Below are positions 45,429 to 54,359 of a stretch of DNA of 64,000 nt, one piece after another. How positions within the stretch are numbered: the first letter of the stretch is position 1; each line of letters opens with the position of its first letter. The DNA comes from JBHJHP01 sp042219825 (GTDB lineage Bacteria > Bacteroidota > Bacteroidia > Bacteroidales > UBA5342). The stretch spans positions 558,001-622,000 of the forward strand of contig NZ_JBHJHQ010000004.1 in the NCBI RefSeq assembly GCF_042219825.1, given 5' to 3'. The notes beneath the pieces are model-generated. The model was not told the DNA's origin and did not search any database. It saw only the letters and a program-made list of their open reading frames with translations. Made by a program: the position numbers and the translations under genes.

Positions 45429-46702
45429 GATTTGACGGTGTTTGACTTTTCAATTAAGAAACAGTGCATATCATTTTTTACATATTTTATTGTAAGTTGA
45501 TGCGTATCGCAAATCTTTTTCACAATGGATAAGCCTAAACCATACGACTTTGAATTCCCCTTGGAAAACCGGTTGAAGATAGTGTTGTTTTTAAGCGTAT
45601 TAGGTTCACCCGTATTACATATTTTTAGCTGTTGATCGCTGATGCTGATCACGATTTTTCCATTTTTGTAGTTGTGATTTACGGCATTTGAAAAGAGATT
45701 GTTGAATAAAATATCTGCAAGATGATCATTGATTTCATGCATGAATTTTCCTGTTTCATGAAGTGTAATTTCAATGGACCTGGTATCAAATAAAACTGAA
45801 AATTCTTCTGTCTTTTGTTTTATCAGCACATTGAAATCAACCGTTGATTTTGTTGTAAATTGTTGATTTTCAATCTTGGCAAGTAATAAAAGACTCTGGT
45901 TCAGCCTGGAAAGTTTTTTAATGGCATTCATTGCACTGGCAATTTTTTGGAACGATTCTGAATCCATATCCTGTTGCAGAATCTCTTCAAGATTCAGACT
46001 GATTGTTGCCAAAGGAGTCTGTAATTCGTGAGATGCATTTTCTGTAAACTCTTTCAATGTATCATAATCAGATCTTAATTTTCCTGTTAGATTCTCAACG
46101 ACATTATTCAACCGGTCAAATTCTTCGATGTGCGTTTTTTTAAGTGTTAGCTGATATTTATCTGAGAAGTTATATTGTTCTATGGCAGACAGATTATCTT
46201 CGAACTGAACCCATATAGTTTTATTGACTTTTTTACTGATAAAATATGAGATTAAAAACGCAGTTAAAAGCAGAATAAATAAAGTAATCGTTAAAATGAT
46301 AATGAGATCTTCAAATTCAAAAGTTGCCTGGCGAAGCTTGATTGCATAGAATTTCCCGTTTATTTCAAGCCGTGTGGAATATTCCAGAAACGGTTCCATT
46401 TCATCTTCCTGTTCGTTGTAAATATAAATTACGTTGAATTCTGATTGTGTGGTTTCTATATGAGATATCTGTTTAGTTTCTATACCCGGTTCCAGGTTAG
46501 GGAGTGAACCTGTTTCGTTGATCAGTTTTTCAATAGCATCTGCTTTATTAAGCAGATTTTCTTTAGCTCCGCGTATAATGGTGATGCGTAGTATAAAATA
46601 GCCTGTTAAAGAAATCAGGATCAGAACCATCGTAAGTATAATGAAAAAGTTCCTGTTTACTTTTGTCAGGAATTTTATATTTCGGGATGTACTGGTATTC
46701 AT
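45425..46702 (-). CDS. Sensor histidine kinase of the RND/lipid A operon
   Basis: The 425-residue kinase has a membrane helix at about 17-38, a periplasmic sensor of roughly 90 residues, a second helix at about 133-155, a dimerisation domain with FTENASHELQTPL (phospho-His225), and an ATPase domain with FNNLFSNAVNH and GLGLSIVKKIC. The periplasmic part contains an acidic patch (NEQEDEMEPF) that could bind cations or cationic peptides. It is 15 bp downstream of the response regulator and 4-bp overlapped with the TolC gene. Its likely output is the pump operon itself. Confidence 0.9.
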   Translation of the reverse strand: MNTSTSRNIKFLTKVNRNFFIILTMVLILISLTGYFILRITIIRGAKENLLNKADAIEKLINETGSLPNLEPGIETKQISHIETTQSEFNVIYIYNEQEDEMEPFLEYSTRLEINGKFYAIKLRQATFEFEDLIIILTITLFILLLTAFLISYFISKKVNKTIWVQFEDNLSAIEQYNFSDKYQLTLKKTHIEEFDRLNNVVENLTGKLRSDYDTLKEFTENASHELQTPLATISLNLEEILQQDMDSESFQKIASAMNAIKKLSRLNQSLLLLAKIENQQFTTKSTVDFNVLIKQKTEEFSVLFDTRSIEITLHETGKFMHEINDHLADILFNNLFSNAVNHNYKNGKIVISISDQQLKICNTGEPNTLKNNTIFNRFSKGNSKSYGLGLSIVKKICDTHQLTIKYVKNDMHCFLIEKSNTVKS

Positions 46703-46717
46703 TTTTATGAAATGTTT

Positions 46718-47395
46718 TTACTTTTCTGAAAATTTATACCCCATGCCGTATACCGTTTGGATATAGTCTGTACCTCCGGCGTTTTTAATTTTTCTGCGGA
46801 TATTGTTGAGGTGTGTATAAATAAAATCGAAGCTGTCAGCCAGATCAATTTTATCTCCCCAAAGATGCTCTGCGATGGATTCCTTGGTCAACACCCGGTT
46901 CTTATTCACCATAAAATACAGCAGCAACTCAAACTCTTTTTTTGTAAAAACCACGGTATTATTACCCACGGTTATTGTTTTGCCGGTGGTGTTAATGGAT
47001 ATTTCATTAAAGGAAATGGTATCTGATCCATCAAAATGTTTTCGTCTTAAAACGGCTTTAATACGCGAGTTAAGTTCAGAAAACTGAAAGGGTTTGGTCA
47101 GATAGTCATCTGCACCCAAATCCAGCCCCGTGACTTTATCATCCAGAGAATCTTTGGCTGAAACGATAATAATACCCGATTTTATTTGCTTTTGTTTGAT
47201 GATCCGAAGAAGGTCCAACCCATTGCCATCGGGTAGGGAGATGTCTAAAAGGATCAGATCGTATTCATAAATAAAAAGCTTTTCTTCTGCCTTTGAATAA
47301 CTCTCTGCCAGTTCACATATGTATTCTTCTTTTACCAGGAAATTATTGATGGCAAGTAACAGATCAATCTCATCTTCAATCACTAAGATTTTCAT
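46718..47395 (-). CDS. OmpR-family response regulator of the RND/lipid A operon
   Basis: The 225-residue regulator has a receiver domain with phospho-acceptor Asp51 (LILLDISLPDG), Lys in TKPFQ, and a C-terminal winged helix (FTKKEFELLLYFMVNKNRVL ... YGMGYKF). It is the first gene of a six-gene minus-strand unit ending with the PagL-like gene. Immediately upstream (47418-47456) are four hexamers at exact 11-bp spacing, the arrangement expected for tandem OmpR-family dimers, so autoregulation is likely. Confidence 0.93.
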   Translation of the reverse strand: MKILVIEDEIDLLLAINNFLVKEEYICELAESYSKAEEKLFIYEYDLILLDISLPDGNGLDLLRIIKQKQIKSGIIIVSAKDSLDDKVTGLDLGADDYLTKPFQFSELNSRIKAVLRRKHFDGSDTISFNEISINTTGKTITVGNNTVVFTKKEFELLLYFMVNKNRVLTKESIAEHLWGDKIDLADSFDFIYTHLNNIRRKIKNAGGTDYIQTVYGMGYKFSEK

Positions 47396-47417
47396 ACTTC
47401 AAAATAACAAAGAAAAT

Positions 47418-47456
47418 CTAAAGAGATTCTAAAGATTTGCTTCAGGTTTTCTTAAG
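47418..47456 (-). promoter_or_regulatory. Four PmrA-box-like hexamers at 11-bp period upstream of the RND/lipid A operon
   Basis: Reading the plus strand, CTAAAG (47418), CTAAAG (47429), CTTCAG (47440) and CTTAAG (47451) recur at exactly 11 bp. This is the geometry of hexamer-N5-hexamer boxes bound by PmrA/QseB-type OmpR regulators. It lies 23-61 bp upstream of the response regulator ATG and may be its own operator. The same design occurs at two plus-strand promoters further right. Confidence 0.6.
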
Positions 47457-47468
47457 GATGGTTAAAAA

Positions 47469-47999
47469 CTATCTTCTGTTATTTCTGTATTTATCCCAGG
47501 TTTGCTGAATGCGATCCTCAACTTCAATATTTAGTTTTTCTTTCAAAATTTTTAATTCTTTTTGAGCTTCGGGTATATTTGAACTATTGGATAAAAGAAT
47601 ACTTTTTTTGTTTTTTGTGTCAATAAGGTAAACCTGATAAAGATGATAATTTACGTCTCTGTCCATTCCAATAGCATTTGGTGCTACAAATCTGAATTTA
47701 TTTACATGGTGTTTAAAAGTTAAAACCAATTTATCATATCCAGACAAGGACTCCCATTTGCCAAACCCAAAAGGATAAACTGATAATTCTGACCGGATTT
47801 TCTGATTTTTGTAATCGATTTGGATAAACTTCAAAGCTAGAATTAAATTTATACTGATGTAAAATAGGAGAATTGTAAAAACTCCGGGGAAATTGGTTTG
47901 CCAAAGTTTTATAGAAGCATATAATAATAATATACCTGGTAATGAAACACCCCAATAAAATGTAGGCGCAAGGAAGATTCTTTCTTTGGTCTTTTTCAT
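47469..47999 (-). CDS. Hypothetical membrane protein with C-terminal PH-like domain
   Basis: Started at the ATG at 47999, the protein has 176 residues; the open frame extends further to 48158, but that part lacks a plausible start. Two hydrophobic helices (about 12-34 and 38-60, with FYWGVSLPGILLLYASIKLW and FTILLFYISINLILALKF) are followed by a beta-rich soluble part (IQIDYKNQKIRSELSVYPFG...) resembling bacterial PH-like domains. The end is a charged helix. It follows the CzcB-like adaptor gene by 159 bp. I do not recognise a named family. Confidence 0.65.
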   Translation of the reverse strand: MKKTKERIFLAPTFYWGVSLPGILLLYASIKLWQTNFPGVFTILLFYISINLILALKFIQIDYKNQKIRSELSVYPFGFGKWESLSGYDKLVLTFKHHVNKFRFVAPNAIGMDRDVNYHLYQVYLIDTKNKKSILLSNSSNIPEAQKELKILKEKLNIEVEDRIQQTWDKYRNNRR

Positions 48000-48114
48000 G
48001 TTAGGTATTACTGTTAAAAATAATAAGAAAAACAATTGTAAATTAACAATTTCGTTTTGGTAAATTTGATTTAAAAATAATACTTTAAGTTTATAGAAGC
48101 AATATTTATCAAGA

Positions 48115-48148
48115 GGTTGCCCAAAATGCAGTTGCATCCTGGACAACC
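48115..48148 (-). terminator. Hairpin downstream of the heavy-metal efflux operon
   Basis: A 9-bp stem with one mismatch (48115-48123 with 48140-48148) contains an inner ATGCA/TGCAT hairpin and lies 10 bp after the adaptor stop codon. It has no U tract, so its role as a terminator is only possible. Confidence 0.35.
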
Positions 48149-48158
48149 CTGGTTTCAA

Positions 48159-49337
48159 TTAATGTGCATGTTCCGTTTCTTCCTTATTCATATCAGCCAG
48201 TAAATAATAGGCTGCATTCAGAACTACCTCTGCATTTTCAGGAACAGAATCAATAAACTTTATGCCGGTGAAGTCCCCGTCCTGACGTCCCGCAATCACT
48301 TCAATCATCTTAAATTCCGTCCATTCCTCTTCGTGTGCATGGCCATCCTCATCTGCTTTTATAAAAATAAAGGATTTGGTCCCTTCACTTACAATGGCAT
48401 CGTTGGGGAGAGCTGGCGTACTTTGAGCATCGGTATGAATATGTCCGGAAATATACAGCCCCGGAATCAGGCTTTCATCAGGTTCATCCAGTGTGGCATG
48501 TATGTGTACGGCTCTGGTTTCCGGTTCAAACACTTTCCCTACTGCAAAAATAGTAGCCAGGTACTCTTTTCCGGTTTGATTGGCCACATCGAAATGAATC
48601 TTCTGTCCTGGTTTAACACGAGGCACATCTTTTTCATACACCAGGAAATCTGCATGAATGTCGGCATTGTCGGTGATTTCAAACATAATATCCCTGGCAT
48701 CAACGTATGATCCGGATTTGATATTGACCTCGTTTACAAAACCATTTATGGGGGACAGGATTTGAATGGACCCCGATATTTTTCCGTGCAGCACATCGTC
48801 AGGATCAATGTTCAACAGATCGAGCCGCGATTTGAGTCCTTCGTATTTTGCTTTGGTTATGTTGTAATTGGAGGTGGCTTGTTGCAATGCCTTTCCAGAC
48901 CCCACATTGTTATCATACAGTTCCTGCTGGCGTTCAAGCTCCTTTTTCTGAAACTCAAGGTTACTGGCAGCTTCTGCAAAATTTTCCTGTATGGTGATGT
49001 AATCCGGATGGATCAACCGGGCCAGTAATTGTCCTTTTTTTACCTTATCGCCATGAAAGACAGCGATTTCTTTTACGTTGCCGCCAAACAGTGCCGTGAC
49101 TTCAGCGCTGCCGGATGGTGGTACCATTAGCTGACCATTGGTTTTTACCACAGTGGTCAGATTGCGCATTTGAATATGTCCCAGCTTCAGGCCGAGGGCG
49201 TTTTGCTGTTGCGTTGTTAACACAACCACACCTTCAGCTTCGTGATGATGTTCTTCTTCGTGGTTTTCTTTTTGAACCGGACCGCAGGCAACGCTTAAAA
49301 ATGCAAGTCCAGTGAGAAAAATATATATCTGTTTCAT
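48159..49337 (-). CDS. Heavy-metal efflux RND periplasmic adaptor, CzcB/CusB-like
   Basis: The 392-residue lipoprotein (LAFLSVACG, Cys18) has a His/Glu-rich N-terminus (ENHEEEHHHEAEG) and C-terminus (EETEHAH), as in metal-type adaptors. The barrel-sandwich, a coiled-coil hairpin of about 60 residues (FAEAASNLEFQKKELERQQE...), and beta-barrel domains are visible. It links the inner membrane pump with the outer membrane part. It follows the CzcA-TolC fusion gene by 6 bp, so the two are co-transcribed. Confidence 0.92.
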   Translation of the reverse strand: MKQIYIFLTGLAFLSVACGPVQKENHEEEHHHEAEGVVVLTTQQQNALGLKLGHIQMRNLTTVVKTNGQLMVPPSGSAEVTALFGGNVKEIAVFHGDKVKKGQLLARLIHPDYITIQENFAEAASNLEFQKKELERQQELYDNNVGSGKALQQATSNYNITKAKYEGLKSRLDLLNIDPDDVLHGKISGSIQILSPINGFVNEVNIKSGSYVDARDIMFEITDNADIHADFLVYEKDVPRVKPGQKIHFDVANQTGKEYLATIFAVGKVFEPETRAVHIHATLDEPDESLIPGLYISGHIHTDAQSTPALPNDAIVSEGTKSFIFIKADEDGHAHEEEWTEFKMIEVIAGRQDGDFTGIKFIDSVPENAEVVLNAAYYLLADMNKEETEHAH

Positions 49338-49343
49338 CTTGTT

Positions 49344-52300
49344 TTATTTTCCGGTTAAATAGTTTAATTCTGTTTGTAATCGCAATGCTTCAGCTTGTTT
49401 TTGAATGTAAGTCCGTCTGGTTTTATAAGCCGCTTCCACGTTTTGAATAAACTGGATATAATCAATGCTTCCAAGTCTGTAACCCAGTTTTGCGGCAGAG
49501 ATCTGTTCGGTTGCCAATGGAAGTGCTTCGTTTTGGTAGTAGGAAAGAACCTCGGAAAGGCTGTTATACCTGCTAAGTTTTTCATTATAGGCAGCCTGAA
49601 GCTTTAAGCGGTTCATCTTGTAATCCTGACCGGCCATCTTGTAATCCAGTTCTGCAGCTTTGTTTTTACCTAGTTGCGAAAAGACCATCAATGGAACAGA
49701 AATGCCGGCCTCCCAGCCGTAAAATCCATTTTCCCCGTCAATGCTTTGAAGCTTATAACCCAGATCAAGTTTGGGGAGCAATGCTGACTTTTCTGCTTTC
49801 CATTCAGCTTTACTGACCTCTGTTTTTGCACTCAGGGCATTCAGTATCGGACTACTTTGAATAGAATCTTCAGAAAATACCTCTGGTTTCTTAAATGGTG
49901 TTTCAGCGATTACCACAAATGGTTCTTCCAGCAAAAGGTATTGATTCAGCGATTGCAAGGCAGCTTTGTAATCACTTTCTGCAGTTTTTATATTAAGCTG
50001 TAGTTCACTGTACTTTGAAGAAGCCGCAAGGTATTCAATCTTAGAGGTTTGTTCGGTTTTATAGCGCAGTTCCGCTGCTTTAAGAAAACCTTCAAAAACA
50101 GTATCCAGTTCCTGATAAAGCAACCATTCTTTTTTTGCATTCAGTGCGGCATACCAGGCTAAACTGACCTGCTGTTTCAGTGCCTGCACCGTAATTTCTT
50201 TTTGTGTTTCGGCAAGTTGAATGCGTTCATTCGCCAGTTTTGTTTTTGCCGGTACAGCAAAAAGATCGATGTCGTTTTGTCCTACACCAATCCGGTTTTG
50301 AATTCCCGGTATTCCGCTTTTGGTCTCTTCCCGTCCGGTGTAAACCGAGGTTGATCCTAAATCGTAGGCGGTGGATTTCAGCGCTTTTTGCTTTTGAATT
50401 TCCATGTCAGCTGTTTTCACCGAAGGATATACCGCATAGGCTCTTTCAATAGCATCCTGAAGAGAAAGCGTTTGAGTCTGAGCTGATACCGGGTTGGCTA
50501 ACAGGATCAGTCCGGTAACTAAAACGACAGGTATTGCTTTTGTGTTCAACCCGTTAAATGGCCCCTCCAGCCTGTGCTTACCGGTTTCCACCATTTTATA
50601 AAGAACCGGTAACACAATCAGGGTCAAAAGGGTAGAGGTAAGCATTCCGCCAATGACCACTGTGGCCAGCGGACGTTGAACCTCGGCTCCGGCAGATGTT
50701 GAAACAGCCATAGGGAGAAACCCAAGGATGTCTGTAGATGCAGTTAGCAGAATAGGCCTGATGCGTCTTACCGTACCTTTTTTAATGATGTCGCTCAATC
50801 CAAATTTACCTTTTGCCTTGAGTTCGTTGAAGCTGCTGATTAAAACCAGTCCGTTTAATACGGCAATGCCGAAAAGAACGATAAAACCTACACCGGCAGA
50901 AATGCTTAGCGGCATGCCACGAAACCAGAGTGTGAAGATTCCGCCAATGGCAGCAAATGGAATGGCAGCATAAATCATAAGCGTTTGTTTAAACGATTTT
51001 ACAGCAAAAAAGACCAGCAAAAAGATCAGCGCCAGCACCAGCGGTACCACTAGCGTTAAGCGTTTAGTTGCCCGTTCCAGGTTTTCGAAGGCGCCGCCGT
51101 AACGAATGTAATATCCGGGAGGCAGATCCAGTTGTTCATCCAGCGTGCTGCGGATTTCGTTCACCAGCGACTTTACATCGCGGCCTTCCACGTTAATGCC
51201 GACATACGTTCGACGGTTTGTATTGTCCCGGCTGATTTGCATCGGACCCGGCTGGTAGCTGATCTCAGCCACTTCTTTAAGCGGGATCTGGTTGCCATCC
51301 GGCAGGTTGACGTATAAATTCCTTATGTGATCAATGCTTTTCCGGTGTGCTTCATCCAGGCGTACTACCAGGTCGAACATGCGTTCACCCTCGTATATAA
51401 TGCCGGCCACACCGCCACTGAAAGCCGTTTGTACCGCCGTATTCAGTTCATCGATGTTAAGTCCGTACTGACCAAGTTTATTCCGGTCATAATGAACCGT
51501 AATCTGCGGTAAACCGCGGGTAGCCTCTGCTTTTATGCCGGCAATGCCTTCAATGCCCGATACCAGACCCGCTATCTCCTGGGCCTTATCGGCCAGTACA
51601 TCCAGATCATCACCGTACAACTTGATGGCTACATCTTCCCGTACACCTGTCAGTAGTTCGTTAAAGCGCATCTCAATGGGCTGGGTGAACTCATAATTAA
51701 TGCCCGGAAATACTGCAACGGCTTCTTTAATTTTGTCCATGAGTTCCTGTTTTGAGGATGCTTTGCTCCAGTTTTCCTGTGGTTTCAGAATCACAAAAAT
51801 GTCGGCAATGTCCATCGGCATGGGATCTGTGGGAACATCGGCCACGCCAATCCGGCTTTGAATGGAAGCTACCTCATCCGGAAATTCCTTAAGCACCAGT
51901 TTTTCAATACGCGTGGATGCATCTTTTACCTCTGTGAGTGATGTACCCGGTTTTAAAAAGGCATGAAAGGCAAAATCGCCTTCATCCAGTTGAGGAATAA
52001 ACTCCGCGCCCATGCGGCTGAAAACAAATCCACCGGCAATTAGGAGGACGACTGCTGAAACTGTGATGAGTTTTGTTTTACGAATGGACCACGATATTAT
52101 GGGCTTGTAAGCTTCTTCCAGTCGCTTAACAACCTTTTCTCCCCACGTTTTTTTATTGTTTTTAGGCGGCTGTAAAAACAGGGAAGCCATCATGGGAATA
52201 TAAGTCAGGCAAAGAATGACTACTCCCAAAACCGCAAAGCCAAAGGTCATGGCCATAGGCTTGAACATTTTTCCTTCCACGCCCTGAAGTGCCATAACCG

Positions 52301-53684
52301 GAATAAAAACGATCAGGATGATCAGCTGGCCGAAAAATGCTGAATTCATCATTTTTTTCGCCGAGCTTTCAGCAATTTTATTCCGTTTGGAAGCCGTAAG
52401 TGTTGTTCCGATGAACTTCTTTTTATGGAGGTAGTAGATCATGCTTTCCACAATAATGACAGCACCATCCACCAGAATCCCGAAGTCAATGGCTCCAAGA
52501 CTCATCAGGTTTGCCCATACCCCAAACAGATACATCATGATAAATGCAAAGAGCAGGGACAGCGGAATAGTAGAGGCTACAATAAGTCCACCTCTGAGGT
52601 TGCCAAGGAAGATGACCAGAACAAAGATCACAATCAGTGCACCAATGGTGAGGTTTTCGGCAACGGTTGAAGTGGTGTGTTTGATTAAGCGGCTTCTGTC
52701 CAGGAACGGTTGTATGGTGACACCTTCAGGTAGTGACTTTTGAATCAATTCAATCCGTTCTTTCACATCACGAATGACATTGTTGGAATTTTCACCTTTC
52801 AGCATCATCACTATGCCGCCAACGGATTCTCCCTTCCCGTTTTGAGTGAATGCCCCGAACCGGACAAAACTGCCGTATTTTACTTCGGCTACATCTCTTA
52901 TAAAAACAGGATGTCCGTTAATGGATTTAACCAGCGTATTTCTAATGTCATCCGGCGAACGCATCAGGCCTTCGCCACGAATAAAGTTGGCTTTGTGATT
53001 TTTTTCGATATAGGCGCCACCGGTGTTTTGGTTGTTGGATTCCAGTGCGTTAAAAATATCAGTGATGGTCAACCCCATGCTGCGTAACTGATCCGGATTC
53101 ACAGCCACCTCGTATTGTCTGCCACGCCCTCCAAATGAGTTAACTTCAACCACACCTGGCACCATGGCCATCTGCCGTTTTACAATCCATTCCTGCATGG
53201 TGCGCAGATCCATGTCATTATAGGCTGTGTCAAAACCCGGTTCAACCTGAAGCGTATACTGGTAGATTTCGCCGAGCCCTGTGCTGATGGGGGCAATAAA
53301 TGGCTGACTAAAGCCTTTTGGTATTTTTTCTTTTACATCATTCAGCGCTTCACTTACCAGCTGGCGCGGCAGGTAAGTTCCCATGTTATCTTTAAATACA
53401 ATGGTAACGACCGATAATCCAAACCGGGAAACTGAACGGATCTCGGTTACACCGGGCAGATTGGCAACAGCCAGTTCCACCTGGTAAGTAATAAATTGTT
53501 CTATGTCTTCGGTTCCCAGATTTGGCGCTGTAGTGATGACCTGAACCTGGTTGTTGGTAATATCAGGTACGGCATCCAGGGGAATACGGGGCACCGAATA
53601 AATGCCACCCAGGATCAGGCCAACGGTCATTAGTCCGATCAGGGCTTTGTTTTTAATGGAAAATGATATTATACGATTGATCAT
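49344..53684 (-). CDS. CzcA/CusA-type heavy-metal RND pump fused to a TolC-like outer membrane domain
   Basis: Started at the ATG at 53684 the protein has 1446 residues. Residues 1-1045 are a heavy-metal RND permease. DFGILVDGAVIIVE in helix 4 gives Asp400, Asp406 and Glu413, matching the CzcA proton-relay triad D402/D408/E415. Residues about 1069-1446 form a TolC/CzcC-like domain (TLSLQDAIERAY..., two helical repeats). Between them lies a hydrophobic stretch with a signal-peptidase-like site, VILLANPVSA|Q (after 1068). One gene thus covers pump and outer membrane duct, and proteolytic separation during export is plausible. Such fusions are known in Bacteroidota. Likely substrates are Cu, Ag, Zn, Co or Cd; the metal is not resolved. 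Confidence 0.9.
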   Translation of the reverse strand: MINRIISFSIKNKALIGLMTVGLILGGIYSVPRIPLDAVPDITNNQVQVITTAPNLGTEDIEQFITYQVELAVANLPGVTEIRSVSRFGLSVVTIVFKDNMGTYLPRQLVSEALNDVKEKIPKGFSQPFIAPISTGLGEIYQYTLQVEPGFDTAYNDMDLRTMQEWIVKRQMAMVPGVVEVNSFGGRGRQYEVAVNPDQLRSMGLTITDIFNALESNNQNTGGAYIEKNHKANFIRGEGLMRSPDDIRNTLVKSINGHPVFIRDVAEVKYGSFVRFGAFTQNGKGESVGGIVMMLKGENSNNVIRDVKERIELIQKSLPEGVTIQPFLDRSRLIKHTTSTVAENLTIGALIVIFVLVIFLGNLRGGLIVASTIPLSLLFAFIMMYLFGVWANLMSLGAIDFGILVDGAVIIVESMIYYLHKKKFIGTTLTASKRNKIAESSAKKMMNSAFFGQLIILIVFIPVMALQGVEGKMFKPMAMTFGFAVLGVVILCLTYIPMMASLFLQPPKNNKKTWGEKVVKRLEEAYKPIISWSIRKTKLITVSAVVLLIAGGFVFSRMGAEFIPQLDEGDFAFHAFLKPGTSLTEVKDASTRIEKLVLKEFPDEVASIQSRIGVADVPTDPMPMDIADIFVILKPQENWSKASSKQELMDKIKEAVAVFPGINYEFTQPIEMRFNELLTGVREDVAIKLYGDDLDVLADKAQEIAGLVSGIEGIAGIKAEATRGLPQITVHYDRNKLGQYGLNIDELNTAVQTAFSGGVAGIIYEGERMFDLVVRLDEAHRKSIDHIRNLYVNLPDGNQIPLKEVAEISYQPGPMQISRDNTNRRTYVGINVEGRDVKSLVNEIRSTLDEQLDLPPGYYIRYGGAFENLERATKRLTLVVPLVLALIFLLVFFAVKSFKQTLMIYAAIPFAAIGGIFTLWFRGMPLSISAGVGFIVLFGIAVLNGLVLISSFNELKAKGKFGLSDIIKKGTVRRIRPILLTASTDILGFLPMAVSTSAGAEVQRPLATVVIGGMLTSTLLTLIVLPVLYKMVETGKHRLEGPFNGLNTKAIPVVLVTGLILLANPVSAQTQTLSLQDAIERAYAVYPSVKTADMEIQKQKALKSTAYDLGSTSVYTGREETKSGIPGIQNRIGVGQNDIDLFAVPAKTKLANERIQLAETQKEITVQALKQQVSLAWYAALNAKKEWLLYQELDTVFEGFLKAAELRYKTEQTSKIEYLAASSKYSELQLNIKTAESDYKAALQSLNQYLLLEEPFVVIAETPFKKPEVFSEDSIQSSPILNALSAKTEVSKAEWKAEKSALLPKLDLGYKLQSIDGENGFYGWEAGISVPLMVFSQLGKNKAAELDYKMAGQDYKMNRLKLQAAYNEKLSRYNSLSEVLSYYQNEALPLATEQISAAKLGYRLGSIDYIQFIQNVEAAYKTRRTYIQKQAEALRLQTELNYLTGK

Positions 53685-53885
53685 ACATCTGATTTGTAAG
53701 ATTAATAATATGGCAGAATTGATCCGTTTGAATACGACGGAAGAGTCCTGTAACACCTTTGATAAAGGCGATTTAGATTACCTGTTAGTAAATACAATCT
53801 TTAGTTTTCTGCTTCACCCTTTAGGCGAGGGGTAATTAGCAGAAAAACACGGAATATTGCTATCACATTTGGTAATAAGTAAAAA

Positions 53886-54284
53886 TCAGATGAATTGTGG
53901 CGGACCACGCAGTGGGTCCGAATCGGGAAAATTATGTTGTTTGAAGCAGACCGGGCCAAATGTAAATATATTGGATAGGTAAACCTCCGGTTGAAGCTCT
54001 GTTTCTGTATTAACAATTGCAATGAAAAAATATTCAGGTTGTACAAAATTATAACGTGCTGTTAAAATACGGTCAACAAACGAATCATTGAACGCGTGAC
54101 AATGGGAGGAAGAATCCTCGTGATTACCATGCTGAGTATCAGGTGTGGTTTTAAAAGGCGATTCGGATGTATGTGAATAAACCGAATCGAAGTGGTGATG
54201 ATGTGGAATCAGTTCGTGCGCGGAAATTAAAATTCCCGAAAGTAGAATAAACAGTAACCCGATATATTTTTTAAACCTTTTCAA
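53886..54284 (-). CDS. Small His-rich exported protein at the head of the heavy-metal efflux operon
   Basis: The protein starts probably at TTG 54284 (about 132 residues). The longer frame begins at a TTG inside the -7 box at 54306, which cannot be translated from that promoter. After a hydrophobic signal (IGLLFILLSGILISA) comes HELIPHHHHFDSVYSH, then an acidic/His part (HGNHEDSSSHCHAFN) and a hydrophobic C-terminus ending RGPP. The many His plus one Cys suggest periplasmic metal binding. It is 201 bp upstream of the pump gene on the same strand. It resembles small uncharacterised proteins (DUF6769-like) next to Bacteroidota metal efflux genes; this match is from memory. Confidence 0.65.
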   Translation of the reverse strand: MKRFKKYIGLLFILLSGILISAHELIPHHHHFDSVYSHTSESPFKTTPDTQHGNHEDSSSHCHAFNDSFVDRILTARYNFVQPEYFFIAIVNTETELQPEVYLSNIFTFGPVCFKQHNFPDSDPLRGPPQFI

Positions 54285-54305
54285 AACCTCATTCTGAATG
54301 AACCA

Positions 54306-54313
54306 CAAATATA
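54306..54313 (-). promoter_or_regulatory. Bacteroidetes promoter of the heavy-metal operon (TATATTTG)
   Basis: On the minus strand the sequence reads TATATTTG with a TTG about 20 bp upstream (54334-54336). It predicts transcription starting near 54299, separating the metal efflux genes from the LytTR regulator gene, which ends at 54360. Confidence 0.5.
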
Positions 54314-54359
54314 GAATAATTTACAAAGTCCTTCAATACTGAAATGTTATGAAATTGCT

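Noticed and set aside
48000..48158. N-terminal extension of the PH-like membrane protein
   Set aside because: The added residues look like translated intergenic sequence and include the hairpin downstream of the adaptor gene.
53685..53756. N-terminal extension of the CzcA-TolC fusion
   Set aside because: CzcA-type pumps start at the first membrane helix; the ATG at 53684 (MINRIISFSIKNK) fits that.
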